DNA from: Paracentrotus lividus
Lineage: Eukaryota; Echinodermata; Echinoidea; Camarodonta; Echinidae
Assembly: GCA_940671915.1 (NCBI GenBank)
Contig: CALNVZ010001099.1
Span: forward strand, 1-64,000
Length of the DNA stretch: 64,000 nt
Direction of reading: 5' to 3'
Below are positions 12,253-23,071 of the stretch, piece by piece (the stretch's first letter is position 1; the number at the start of each line of letters is the position of its first letter). The position numbers and the translations under genes are program-made. Below the pieces are notes generated by a model. The model had not been told where the DNA came from, did not search any database, and was given only the letters and a program-made list of their open reading frames with translations.

Positions 12253-12862
12253 AGGAGGACTCCGGGCTGAAATGAAAAAAGTTCTGGAAAATTAAGTAAA
12301 ATTCATCAGACACAACACAGAAAATTTCATCAAAATCGGATGAAAAATAACAAAGTTATGCATTTTTTAGGTATTGACCTTTTTTTTGGTAAAACAATTC
12401 TTGGCAATTGTCTCATTGTCTCATTTGAATATTTGAATATTCAAATGAGCAAACTGATGATATCACAGTCCCCCTCTTCTTGTGTATTTTATTATATGAA
12501 ATCCTATTTATCTCATTTTTTCATATATTGCGTATACAGAAAATCTGTCCCTCATACTGAAATAAGTAAAAGCACTTGTGGCCTTGAACATTCCACAAGG
12601 ATTAATCCCTGTTTTTATGTCCTTGGGGCAGAAAATCTTGATAATTGGTATTTCAAACAATAAAATACAAAGAAAGTAGGGGGACTGAGACATCATCAGT
12701 TTGCCAGTTTGAAGAACTGTTTCCTAAAAAATTCAAAACCTAAGAAAATTCAGAACATTGCTCTTTCTTATCCGATTTTGATGAAATTTTCAGTGTTGTG
12801 CTTTTTCGATTTTACTTTATTTTTCTAATAATGAAAATTCCAGCCCGGATAAGTCCTTTAAG
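12253..12862. mobile_element. MITE with long TIRs, AGGAGGACTCCGGGCTG family, member 1
   Basis: The left end AGGAGGACTCCGGGCTG pairs with the right end CAGCCCGGATAAGTCCTTT. The complementarity continues for more than 100 bases, including ACAACACAGAAAATTTCATC against its complement. The interior has a small palindrome TTTGAATATTTGAATATTCA and no transposase. A second member of the family lies at 32351-32974. It is a non-autonomous DNA element of unassigned superfamily. Copy B is at about 35387-36018. Confidence 0.8.
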
Positions 12863-13084
12863 TACTTCTTCCACTACACACTTCAATTGTACTTGTAATA
12901 TAACAATAGTTCATTTGCAAACAGGTATAAACGAAGCCTGAAAATAATTCGAAGTTTGAAACATATTACAGTTATTTTTTCACCCCACCTCCAAATTTTT
13001 ATTAATGAGCCTTTATTATTTTGTCTCTCCTTTTGCTTCAGAAACGAATTCGTCTAGTCATCTACTGCCCTCAAAAAAGGAAAG

Positions 13085-13700
13085 GGACATAATAGTGCGG
13101 TTTGTTATGTCATCCCGTGCAATATGACTGCCAAAATTGATTTTTTTTTTTTTGTTTTTTTGTTTTTTTTGTTTTTTTTGTTTTTTTTGTTTTTTTTTTT
13201 TAAAGCTTCTAAAGGGTCATACCAAGCAAAAACCGTCGGGGGTCAAATTTTCAGACCCCTCCTTCATTTCCTGGGGAGTCGTTTGGGGGCGCCATATTGG
13301 CCCAATATGTAAAATAAGTGTCTTCCTCCCTAATTCACATTGTTTTCCCCAATTTTTGCGCAAAGTTGTCAAAGACGAGAGAAATTCATACTAAGTAATA
13401 TACCATAATTAATATTTAGCCCCCTTCCTGTTTAGGGGTCCCAATTTGCAAAAGAATGGTAAAAATAAAGGGTGAAAATATAAAATCCAGACAAATGTGG
13501 ACGTTTTTCTTTCTCTTTTGTACTAAAATGTCAGAATAATGGGTTGAAATGGTATTATATAATGGAATACATAAGGAACAAACATCACATACAATTCAGG
13601 TGGCTATTCTATCTTTTAAATGTACAAATCTACCCCAAATTTGTCTTTAAATCAGATATACTATGACAGTTCAACAACAGATGGCGCCATACACATCTTG
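13085..13700 (+). repeat. Left arm of 7-kb inverted pair
   Basis: This arm matches 19530-20092 in inverted orientation. Shared blocks in mirrored order are AGTGCGG..TATGTCA..CCCGTGCAATAT, then GGTCAAATTTTCAGACCCCT, then GGGGGCGCCATATTG, then ATGGCGCCAT. A long (T8G)n tract at 13137-13200 interrupts it. The arms are about 600 bp and the interior about 5.8 kb. The pair is either the long terminal repeats of one old large DNA element or two independent inverted insertions of one family. Copy B is at about 36248-36860. Confidence 0.65.
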
Positions 13701-14069
13701 ATAATTTTTCAAACTATTATCTTGAATATCAAATTTTGGACACTATAAAGGCATTAATTATCCAAAATAAAGAAAGATCATGTAATGTAATCATTTAACA
13801 AACAAGTTTACGAAAAGTCGTACTTTTTCTTTTGTTAAGAATGGTTTTACCACCCACTCACAGCCCACTAAAAATAACAAATTAAAAGTTTTGATTTTTT
13901 CTTTTTCTTTACAAATATATTTGCTGCCCACTGCCCAACTGCATGAAATAAAAGTAATAACGATAAAACAAAATGAAGCTGTGATATCATCGTTTACCAA
14001 CGTTGGACACATAACTCAATCTCTATCTATGTAAATAAAAAATAAAAAACGAGAATACATTTTCCGAGT

Positions 14070-14115
<46 letters not shown>

Positions 14116-14217
14116 TAATAATAATAATAATACGTGGGATTTTTATAGCGCCATTTTCCATTTAAATAAAATGCTCAAGGCGCTTATGAAAAGAGAGAGA
14201 GAGAGAGAGAGAGAGAA
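14070..14217. repeat. (TAA)n and (GA)n microsatellites
   Basis: A (TAA)n tract of about 20 units with one interruption (14070-14132) is followed by a (GA)n tract of about 11 units (14193-14215). The sequence between them (TGGGATTTTTATAGCGCCATT) is typical of a microsatellite-associated repeat. Copy B is at about 37238-37380. Confidence 0.85.
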
Positions 14218-14567
14218 CAGGGAAAACTACATATTTTGTGCTTGCCTTGATAACAGGGAAGATAAATGAGGCTACCAATTAATATTGTTTGCTCTAATTG
14301 GAAAATCTTTCCTTGTCCTACCAGCCGTCCCGATATTACCAGGAATACATGGCAAATTTTGAGCTCGTGTAACAGAAGCAATTATTACATCGTAAAGATA
14401 TAGAGGGAAGGGTATCCTAAACGATTAGGAAAAGGGGTTGGTTACTTGTAATGCCTAAAATATATAAAGCTGCATGCAAAGAGTTGTATATATTTATATA
14501 ATTGAATTAACAGATAGGTTTTTTCTTCCCGTTGTACTTTTTGCAAATGCTTTTAAACTAAGATAAT

Positions 14568-14830
14568 GCGAGCGCGAAGCGCGAGCTAAAATTTTGAGCT
14601 TCATAGGAACAAGTCTTGCATTTAAAGGAACCTTATTACAAAATTGTACATCATAAATGGCATAATAGATTCCTAACCCATCTCAGGGGGGGGGGGGGAG
14701 GTGCACGGGCACCCAGCTAGAGCACATCCCCAGCCCACATCCGGCCTCGTTGAAGCATAGAAATGCATCATCATCATCATCATCATCCTCATCATCCTCC
14801 TCCTCCTCATCATCATCAACGAGCTCAAGT
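14568..14830. repeat. GCGAGCGCGAAGCGCGAGC motif, G-run and (ATC)n
   Basis: The 19-bp motif at 14568-14586 is an exact member of the scattered GCGAGC family. It is followed within about 110 bases by a G-run (14686-14698), then by an (ATC)n/(CTC)n tract at 14767-14818. Motif and G-run at this spacing also occur near 25.0-25.2 kb and 57.69-57.75 kb. Confidence 0.65.
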
Positions 14831-15045
14831 AGGCATTAATAAATGGATCAATGCCTTTTTGGAATTCCCAATCAGCTCCATTGAAATTACATAGTCGAAG
14901 GAAGCATTTACATCATTTTTACCTGTTAATTACCCACCTGACAACATCCATTTCTCGTTTCCCTTTTCTGTAAAGAAAAAGAAAATAAATAAGCAAAATA
15001 AAGGGAGTGGACACCGATTCTTTTATCGATAATACTAGGCAGACA

Positions 15046-15345
15046 CTAATGTCTGGTGAGAGACCAGCCTTTCAATTCTAGGACAGGTCCCTCCGCAGGA
15101 CATCTCCCCACAGTCCGAGAACAGAATTCACCCCCCTTAAGACGAGTCCCCCGGAGGACAGCTTCCCCAAGGGACAACTCCCCTGGAGGACAACTTCCCC
15201 GGAGGACAACACCCCTAGGACAGCTCCCCCGAGGACAACTCCCCCGCATGGACAATCCCCTGGAGACAACTCCCCCGGAGACATCTGCCCCAGGATAGGT
15301 CCCCCCCCCCAAAGACAACTCCGCGGATGACATCTCCCCTCACTT
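15046..15345. repeat. Left word array of GGACAACTCCCCCGGA
   Basis: About a dozen degenerate 16-18 base units of the type GGACAACTCCCCCGGA run head to tail. The units in 16788-17150 are the reverse complement (TCCTCCGGGGGAGTTGTCC). The two arrays face each other and bound a 2.1-kb interval, so they look like the ends of one foldback element. Reading frames through them are low-complexity Gly/Ser/Pro artefacts. Copy B is at about 38245-38535. Confidence 0.75.
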
Positions 15346-16787
15346 TAAATGCTTTATAACTATTGATTTATTGCTAACCCCTTGGTTTTTCTTTCTCTTA
15401 CAATTATTACATTACTTTCGCATGGAGTAACCCTTCTGTAATGACAAGCAAGGATAATAATGGTTGTTTAATTGCTAATCATCCATTGGAACCACCCCTT
15501 CCAATCTATGAATGGCTACTCCTTCCCTCAAAAGGTGTTAGGTTTGGCAGATTCAGAGGTACCCCAACGAAATGTGACCCTCAGAAAAAGAAATTAATGA
15601 AAATGCAAGAAATAAAAGAAATGATGAAAAAAAGAAGGATGCTAAATGGGGAACTTAAAATATGAAGTACAGGAGTAGAAAAGAGCACGGAAGGGCAGTT
15701 GACCTAGCAGTACTACTCTAGTCGTCTTCAGCAAGGGGGGGGGGGTGAGCCACGATAATTAAGCTTTAATTAATAATTAATCACACCCTAAACAAATTAG
15801 AATGGGCGCAGAAGTTTAAACGAGAACACAATTTTTATTTATCAAAAAAGAAATTCACAAAACTCAATTCCAACATCATCACTTGTTTTGTCAATTTTCA
15901 AGGAATAATGTAATGCAATCACTGTCATTGCGTTTAAGATTTTACAGACAATTGTTATATCTGAACGGTGTGTGTTCATAAGTGTGCACTGCACAGCTTT
16001 GCATTCATGCCGTGTCATTGCTATCATAAGAGGGTGTTATTGCAACTAGTGTTGGTTTGAAAATATCTCCAGAAGTAGATGAAAATTAAAACATCTTGGT
16101 ATATCAACCAATTTTTTCAGTATTTCTGTCAACATATCCGATGAAAACATTTATAATTTTAAAACATTTGCTGAAACAAGTCAAAACAAAACAAAACAAA
16201 ACCCTTGTCTCAAATTATGTACATGTATTTTTGTATAATTGAAGAGGTGTGATATTAAATTTTCCACTTGACGAATCGCGCTTGAAATCCTTTTGTTTTG
16301 TTTTTTGTTTTTTTGTTTTTTTGGCTAAAAGAAAGATGATCGTCACCGTTTGTAAAAGAATAACAACAACAAAAAAAAAAGAACAATAACAGTACAAATA
16401 TACTGCTTCGGGTCATTTTGGTAAAAAATGTCGGCTCGCGATTTGCGCTCTAGAATCATCCCTTCCAAAGGTTCATTTTTTTTCTTCCGATTTCAAACCC
16501 CCGCAAAAATCCTAGTTACGGGCCTGACCATTGACCTACATACTCTAGAATCTAATCAGATCATCTTCCTATGGCGATTTCAGATTGAAGTTGATATCTC
16601 TCTCTTTCTTTTGACGATAAAATCCGATTCCAATGGCTGTACGCCTCTACAGCTGCCAAACTTTAACACCCTTCGCCGGAAAAAAAAAACAAAAATTGCC
16701 AAAGATTTTGTATTTCCATGAATGGTTATTTCGGTTTAAAAAAAAAAAAAAAAAAAATGGAGCAAAAATTAACGAGTGCATGTGGAT
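15346..16787. other. Interior between facing word arrays
   Basis: No transposase or other coding region is recognised. A 74-codon frame at 15441-15665 and a 97-codon frame at 16428-16721 show no family features. Several homopolymer tracts and a G-run at 15736-15746 are present. Confidence 0.4.
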
Positions 16788-17150
16788 CTGTTCTCCGGAA
16801 TGGTTGAGTTGTCCTCCGGGGGACTTGTCCTGCGGGTAAGTTGTGCTGCGGGGGAGTTGTCCTCCGGGGGAGTCGTCGCCTCCGGGGAGTGTCCTCCAGG
16901 GGAGTTGTCCTCCGGGGGAGTTTTACTCGGGATATGTCTCTGTGGGACTTGTCCTCCGGGGAGATTTCATCGGGGGAGATGTCCTCCGGGAGTTGTCCTT
17001 GGGGGACCTGTCCTCCGGGGATGTCCTGAGGGGGAGTTGTCCTCCAGGATGTGTGTCCTCCCGGGGAGTTGTCCTCCGGGAGTTGTCCTCCTGGGAGCTG
17101 TCCTCCGGAGTTGTCCCCGGGGAGTTGTCCTTCGGGGAGATGCCCTGATA
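16788..17150. repeat. Right word array of TCCGGGGGAGTTGTCC
   Basis: About eighteen degenerate units of TCCTCCGGGGGAGTTG run head to tail, in inverse orientation to the array at 15046-15345. An upstream poly-A (16738-16757) precedes it. The end word GATGCCCTGATACG closes the array. Copy B is at about 40015-40430. Confidence 0.75.
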
Positions 17151-18559
17151 CGATTTAATTGTTATGTATTTTGTATATTATTTCTTTTTTTTTTTAATAT
17201 CATTAAATATTATTTTCATTATACAAGTCAATATAGGTCTACAATAAGTTATTTATATTAATTATATACTGTGAATATACCCCAAAAAATCGTAGCAAAG
17301 AGATTGATGCCTCATCCAATACTAAGTACCAGAATCATTTCCGCCATTTTGGATGTCCCATATTACCTGCACTAATGTTGCTGTGTCAGGCAAGCATTCA
17401 ATGCCACATTGCACCCCTTCACTTAAACAAATTGACCAGTACACGCTTGTATGATCAAAATGAAACTATAAGCTTACTAAATATACAAAACAATTGAGAT
17501 TACCCCCTCAAACACTCTTTCACCATGACATTCTGTGAAACACCAAATTTTACATCAGGGTAAAAAAAATGCAGTAAGTTTTACCTACCTTGTTGGTTTT
17601 CAGCAATTTTCTCAGAGAAATTTCGGCATCAGATGCTCTTAAGACGATATATTTTCGTATACAGTTCATATGAACAACATTATGGTGCTCACACCGGTCA
17701 CCGGTCACCGGCCGACGATCACGACATGATTTGCTTCAGGTGGCCCATATTCCCTGCATGTACCCTATGTATTCACGGAATATATTTTATTTGTTAAAAT
17801 GCTTTATTTTTTAAATTGTCATAAGTTTCTGCATAATTTGAAAAGTAGGTCATTCTATTTCAAATTTTGGATATACAAATATATCTTTGGGACGCTTTAT
17901 TCCGCTTGAGTATCAATTCCCTTTCTGGGATTTCTGTCCCACCCCGCCCCCAGTAGTGACATCACCGCCCTTCACGAGGATTAATATGAAGCAACTTTCT
18001 CCTTGGTTAACGGTGAAGATAAAGATCGACTTGATAGGCATTGTGAGCTTAATGCTTCTTATGTATGGTATAGTGGATGCAGTAGCTCTCTAGTGCCGAG
18101 AATTGTCTCTTAATTTATAATGACACTGGATAAAATTATGAATAGTATGTCCTAAAAAAGCCCAAGCAATATAATACTGGAGAACAATAACAAACAAAAG
18201 GTACAGATAAAATTCATAAGTGAAAAACACAAGAATAGAAATAAAAATCGACATTGATAATGCTCTATTTGATAATACCAAATTTAGGCAATTCAGATCA
18301 TTATTTCTTGTCATGAAATTTAGGCCTATAATGTTAAAACTTTTTATTCTTTGATAATAATCAATTATCGCTTTATCATGCAAAAACTAAATACTCTATT
18401 AACAAACAAAACAAATGAAACCAACAATTTCCTGAACTATTGGAATATTATGGCGAGGTCTCCTATTAGATAGATCTCTGAAGTGCATGTAAAATTTCAT
18501 CGCAATCTGATGCTCTGGGACAAATGAAGAGCAATGCTTAGCTTCAATAAATGAAGAGT
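17151..18559. other. Intergenic, no gene seen
   Basis: Mostly AT-rich. It contains a short CACCGGT direct repeat (17693-17712) and the GTCCCACCCCGCCCCCAG..AGTGACATCACCGC motif (17936-17972) shared with 693-730 and 25240-25300. No coding region is supported. Confidence 0.4.
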
Positions 18560-19348
18560 TTGATTCCAAAAGGCGCTAAATCCACTTTTAGTGTTTTAGA
18601 GTAAATCAAGGTTTTTAAATTTACCATTTTATCTTATCCATTGTAAGTTTATTTTGATATATATGATAAAGCTATCGTATTCGAATAATTAAATCACGTT
18701 TTTAAAAATCTAGCTCTCAATTTCAATTTTTAAGAAATGTTTATAATTTCAATTCCCATGGATTTAGCGCCTTTTGGAATAAAACCTCCGTCAGATGCCA
18801 ATTTTTGTAGATTTAAAGCCTATAAATAAATGAAATTCAAAACGAAACACATGAATATTGCTACCAGAGTATAGATACAACTTTTCTGATGTTTAAATTT
18901 TGAAAATATTTTTTTTAAATTTTTTTTTTAAATATCTTATCTTTTTCAAGACCGGGATTTTCGATGTTTTATTCCAAAAGGAGCTAAATCCAAAAATATT
19001 CATAAAATTATGAAAACTATTCTAATAATCTAAAAAATTTGCACGGATGATGGAGGCTGGTAGCCACAACATGTGCTAAAAGATCTCATTGTATTTTGTT
19101 AGGTAAAGTGGTTAAATAAACAAATCCTAAATGACCATAGTGGATTTAGCGCCTTTTGGAATAAAACCGTTTTGGATTTAATAGCTCCTTTTGGAATAAA
19201 ACTCATATTTGTGACCAATTTTTTTCAAACTTCCAAAAAATATTTTTTTATCCAATATACTGCATTTGATTCCCATGCCTAAGATGCACTTAATTAACCT
19301 ATAAAATCCATTTTGGTCAAAAGTGGATTTAGCGCCTTTTGGAATCAA
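18560..19348. mobile_element. Foldback element with AGCGCCTTTTGGAAT words
   Basis: The ends are inverted: TTGATTCCAAAAGGCGCTAA on the left and TTAGCGCCTTTTGGAATCAA on the right. The same word recurs inside at about 18760-18784, 18970-18992 (inverted), 19141-19168 and 19172-19202. No coding capacity is seen. It is a non-autonomous foldback element whose interior reuses its terminal word. A right-end remnant of this family abuts the acceptor of the sulfotransferase exon at 61718. Copy B is at about 41871-42668. Confidence 0.8.
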
Positions 19349-19529
19349 GCTATTCAAATAGAGGGGATCAATATCAAAGTAGCGAACGAGAATGCATGAT
19401 ATTGTCTATAACCATGTGAAAAGTAAATAATATATTATATCAAATTTATCTTGTTTCTGATCCATTCATGCCATTAGAGTGCCGAAAAACATGATATTTA
19501 ATAGAATTTTTCAATTATTTTGTTTTAGT

Positions 19530-20092
19530 GTGTTTGGCGCCATCTGGTGTTCGCGTAAGATTTTATGGATAATTACGGTATTTTTTAAATTAAAAAAAGC
19601 TAAAAATTGCTGTTTTGATGATGTGTGATACGTGCACTTCAACTCTTCCTCTGTATGATACCAAATAAAACCTTATAATTTGTAAATTTTAGCCAGAATT
19701 AATGATAATAGACGAATTTCTCAACATTTTCATTTAAAAAAATGTTTTTTGGGTGTAATTCTTCACAAATTGGGCATTATATGGTAAGAAAAATTCAACT
19801 TTTAAGATGGAATGCGACTGGAAATAAAATACTACCACATGTGTGGTAACTTTAGATGAAAAAAGATATTTCAAAATTGATTTGAGGCGGAATGCACCCA
19901 ATTTTCTTATTGGGTCAATATGGCGCCCCCTAAAGGGCCCCCAGGAAGTTAAGGAGGGGTCTGAAAATTTGACCCCCTTCAATTTCTAATACCTTGGACC
20001 CTAATGGACCCAAAAATGCCAAAAAATAAAATTTGGCGTTGATATTGCACGGGAGATGTTTTTGTGACATACCGTACCGCACTATAATACCA
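19530..20092 (-). repeat. Right arm of 7-kb inverted pair
   Basis: This arm is the reverse complement of the family member at 13085-13700, in mirrored block order, with GGCGCCAT at the inner end and the CCGCACTATAAT block at the outer end. Overlapping frames on either strand are not genes. Copy B is at about 42858-43440. Confidence 0.65.
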
Positions 20093-20159
20093 AAATGGTT
20101 GACAGCAATCTGGTTATGAACGCAACTTAACGAGCAAGTTCACCCTGGAATTTTATTGG

Positions 20160-20600
20160 TTAAAAAAAAAAAAGTGCAGAAAAATAAAAGAAAATTATGA
20201 ATGAAAGTTTGAAGAAAATCGACCAAAAAAATAGAGAAGTTATGAATATTTAAAGTTTTGATTCTGTGACGTCACATGCTGCAGCTCTCCCATGTGTTGT
20301 GTATGTAAATTCCATAAATTTGGCCTTTTTTCATGTTTTTTGTTAAAGGAATGGGTCAATTTGATAGAGGCATGTATGTGAACATATTTTTGATGATGTT
20401 TCGATTGCACAGGTGAAATTTCTTTGGAAAAAATGGCACTTTATGGAATTTACACTACATAACACATAAAAGAACTGCTCGCATGTTACGTCACAAAATC
20501 AAATTTTCTAATATTCGTAACTTCGTTATTTTTTGATCGATTTTCTCCAAACCTTCACTCATATTTTTCTTTTATTTTTCTGCATTTTTAAAGACCAATT
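20160..20600. mobile_element. Foldback element, about 440 bp
   Basis: The left arm (AAGTGCAGAAAAATAAAAG through TCTGTGACGTCACATG) is complementary to the right arm (CATGTTACGTCACAAAATC through CTTTTATTTTTCTGCATT). Arms are about 115 bp with an interior of about 200 bp lacking coding capacity. It lies directly beside the end of the inverted arm at 20092. Copy B is at about 43500-43950. Confidence 0.8.
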
Positions 20601-20607
20601 TAAACAC

Positions 20608-20645
20608 TCTGACCCGTATTCTGCTACGGGGTTTAGAGTTGTACG
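20608..20645. repeat. Inverted 38-bp motif, left partner
   Basis: The sequence ACCCGTATTCTGCTACGGGG and its flank are repeated in inverted orientation at 25886-25925. The two sites bracket a 5.3-kb interval full of other foldback elements. They may be two ends of one element or two members of a small repeat family. Confidence 0.5.
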
Positions 20646-21010
20646 GCAATTGACAATAGAATCGAACAATAGCACCGTACGAGAAAAAAACTCCTAGCAC
20701 GAAAAACATCCCAAACGTGTACAACCTACGTACAGCTGGAAGTTTCTAGAGCACTGGAACGCACAAGATAAAACCGGAAATCCATTGAAATAATGACGCA
20801 ACAATGATTGTTTGTAGCCGCTTTATCCTTTGACTACCGAGTGTTGTGCATTGTCGCTTGTCATGCACTTTTAAATATCACGTCCTATACAATTCAGTGG
20901 CCTGGGATGGGAACAATAAATTAACAGGCTTGGAAATTTTAAGCTGAAACAGGACAATGATTTTATTCCCTCTGAATAAATTATATACCTTAAAGGCACA
21001 TAATGATCCC
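20646..21010. other. Anonymous sequence
   Basis: No gene or clear repeat structure is recognised. Confidence 0.35.
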
Positions 21011-21200
21011 TACGGTTGGTATCTCACTTTGAGGGGGACACATTCGGGAGTGTTTTTTAGGGTATTCGGCTGGTTTCTGAACATTTCAAACGCCGAATCC
21101 CTCCCGAATTTTCGCTCGTTCTCGGAGGGAGACCAGAATACTTCCGAATAGTGTATTCGGGTGGATTCGCAGCTGATTCGGTTCTGGTGTAACCCAGGCT
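21011..21200. repeat. ATTCGG/CCGAAT word array with GGTATCTCAC end
   Basis: It begins GGTTGGTATCTCACTTTGAG and then carries about ten copies of ATTCGG or CCGAAT in both orientations within 150 bases. The terminal word nearly equals the end of the GAGACGTCTCC family (GGTGGTATCTCACTTCG), but the interior word differs. No opposite end is obvious. Copy B is at about 44380-44570. Confidence 0.5.
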
Positions 21201-21269
21201 TAATTGACTATAATTATGATCCGGATTGTTACTCCCCCAATAATGATACGACCAGGCTCTTTTTAATCG

Positions 21270-21490
21270 TTTGTTTGTTTGTTTTTTATTTTTATTTTTT
21301 TTATTTTTTGATTTATTTTTATTTATTTTATTTATTTATTTATTTATTTTTTATTTTTATTTATTTATTTTATTTATTTATTTATTTATTTATTTTTATT
21401 TTTTTTGTTTGGGGGGGAGGGGTGTTTTGTTTGTTCGTTTTGTTTTGTTGTTTTCTTTATTTATTGTTATTTTTTTTTTGGGGGGGTGTT
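21270..21490. repeat. (ATTT)n low-complexity tract with G-runs
   Basis: An imperfect (ATTT)n tract (21285-21402) is followed by T-rich sequence with GGGGGGGAGG and GGGGGGG runs. Long Phe/Leu/Tyr frames here are composition artefacts. Copy B is at about 44660-44870. Confidence 0.85.
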
Positions 21491-21682
21491 TTTCTGATCG
21501 AAACTTGCTCTGATCAGAAAATCATTGCCTTAAGTTTAAGTGGTTGACCTGCTGCTGCAGTTTACTTTTTTTTTCTAACAATGTAAAACATAAAAGATAG
21601 ATATATATTAAACATATAATATACAAAATAAGAGAACTGCTGAAACTGCTTATCCTATAAAGGAGAGCTAATGGTGTAAAAT

Positions 21683-21806
21683 GAAGTCAAAAGGAGCCTG
21701 AGCTTTCGATCCTTCTTTTCGATCTTTGTCAGAGACAAAATGACCAATCATTTTGTCTCTGACGAAGATTCTGCTAGGATCGAAAGCTTAGGCTCCTTTT
21801 GACTTC
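21683..21806. mobile_element. Palindromic pair of Penelope-like 3' ends
   Basis: Two copies of the terminal motif of the Penelope-like element at 6653 face each other: GAAGTCAAAAGGAGCC on the left, GGCTCCTTTTGACTTC on the right. The right half keeps CTGACGA (21759-21765), a small hairpin and GAAA (21782-21785), the same hammerhead-like core. The left half is degenerate. No open frame lies between, so this is a 124-bp solo, head-to-head terminal-repeat remnant. Copy B is at 45062-45183. Confidence 0.7.
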
Positions 21807-22733
21807 AAATATATAATAAAATAAATTATCTGTTCTTAGTTTTATTCTTTTGAATTAATCTCCTAAATAGCTCCACGGATTTTTTTTTTTCTTTCACAAA
21901 TGTGAAGTGTCCATATTTGGCCAAAAGCAATGAAACTTTGAATTTGATTCCGACATCACGCTACATGCATGCGCAAAAGTCTCACGTTAGGTGCATGCGC
22001 ATCAATCTTTTTCTTATTACTATAAATTTTTTTTCTTTCTTTTTTGGGAGGGCCAATAGTTGTAATATAATGGGAAGGGGGTAAAATATAAATTTTCCAC
22101 TATTTAAATATTCAACTGTTTACAGAGCCATACACATAAACAATACAACGTCAATGTTCATTAACAATATCCACTCGGCCTCGAAATCCCTACATCTATC
22201 AAATAATTATAAATAATATAGACCTTTGAAGAATGGTGGACTTTGTTTCCATTCTTTTTGTGGGTATTTTTGTGTACATGTTGTATGTATGTATGTATGT
22301 ATGTTAGCTTTATTTGAAATGGAGCGGGAAATTCTTTTATTGTGATGAAAAAGGTTACCCATGCTTAACGAGGTATATTATCAAAGCACGGATTATCTTT
22401 TCTTTGAGAAGCTTAGCGGTTCCAGGTTATGACTGACATAGCACAATGACAACGGACAAAGGTCTCAGATTCAGGGCGGAACCAGTTGCCTGAATGAACT
22501 ACTCTTTTAGTATTTTGAATCCAATTTGCATAACTAGTTGTTGCTATGACTGACAAACACTTTCTTGTCTCACATAGCAACACACTAATATGTGCAAAAA
22601 GGGAAATCGAGTGGGCCTATTTTATGTCAAGTGCCATTAATAATTCAGTAGTGTTGAAAGAAGACATTAGTTTACATTCTCAGTTGAAAATGATAATGGT
22701 GTTTTTCTCCTCTGTAGAAATTATGGACGTATA
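21807..22733. other. Intergenic, no gene seen
   Basis: A (TGTA)n tract of about 7 units lies at 22280-22306. A direct pair of ATGCATGCGCA-like words sits at 21964-22000. No coding region is supported. Confidence 0.4.
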
Positions 22734-23012
22734 GGTGGTATCTGACGTCGCGGAGATGTCTCTGAGACTTGAACACTCGGAGACGTCTCCGTTATTGTTT
22801 TATGTATCATCAGAGACGTCTCCACGACAGAAAAAAAAAACACATTCATAAGCATGTTCTATTTTCCCTCGACTCATGAGATGTCGCGGAGATTCATGAG
22901 ACGTCTCTGTGACCACTTTTAAATCTTTTCCCGACAAAAATCAAAACCGTATCAAACCCGTCCCAAATTAGTCTCAAATCAGTCTCGTGGCAAATACCTT
23001 GAGATACCACCA
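22734..23012. mobile_element. Foldback element with GAGACGTCTCC words, member 1
   Basis: Ends GGTGGTATCTGACGTCGCGG and TTGAGATACCACC are inverted. The interior reuses GAGACGTCTC, TCGCGGAGA and GTCTCAAA in both orientations and encodes nothing. A second, partial end GGTGGTATCTCACTTCGTCC follows at once (23017-23070), where the TA-flanked element at 23072 begins. Copy B is at about 46135-46435. Confidence 0.75.
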
Positions 23013-23071
23013 TTAAGGTGGTATCTCACTTCGTCCCCGCGACTCGGATACTACAGGACGTCTCCGATATA

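Noticed and set aside
15046-15333. Gly/Ser/Leu/Pro-rich frames on both strands, also at 16776-17261 and 38238-40483
   Set aside because: They read through GGACAACTCCCC-type repeats, open in several frames at once. No gene-like features.
21161-21547. Long Phe/Tyr/Leu-rich open frames
   Set aside because: They are translations of the (ATTT)n tract and neighbouring T/G runs. Composition alone explains them.
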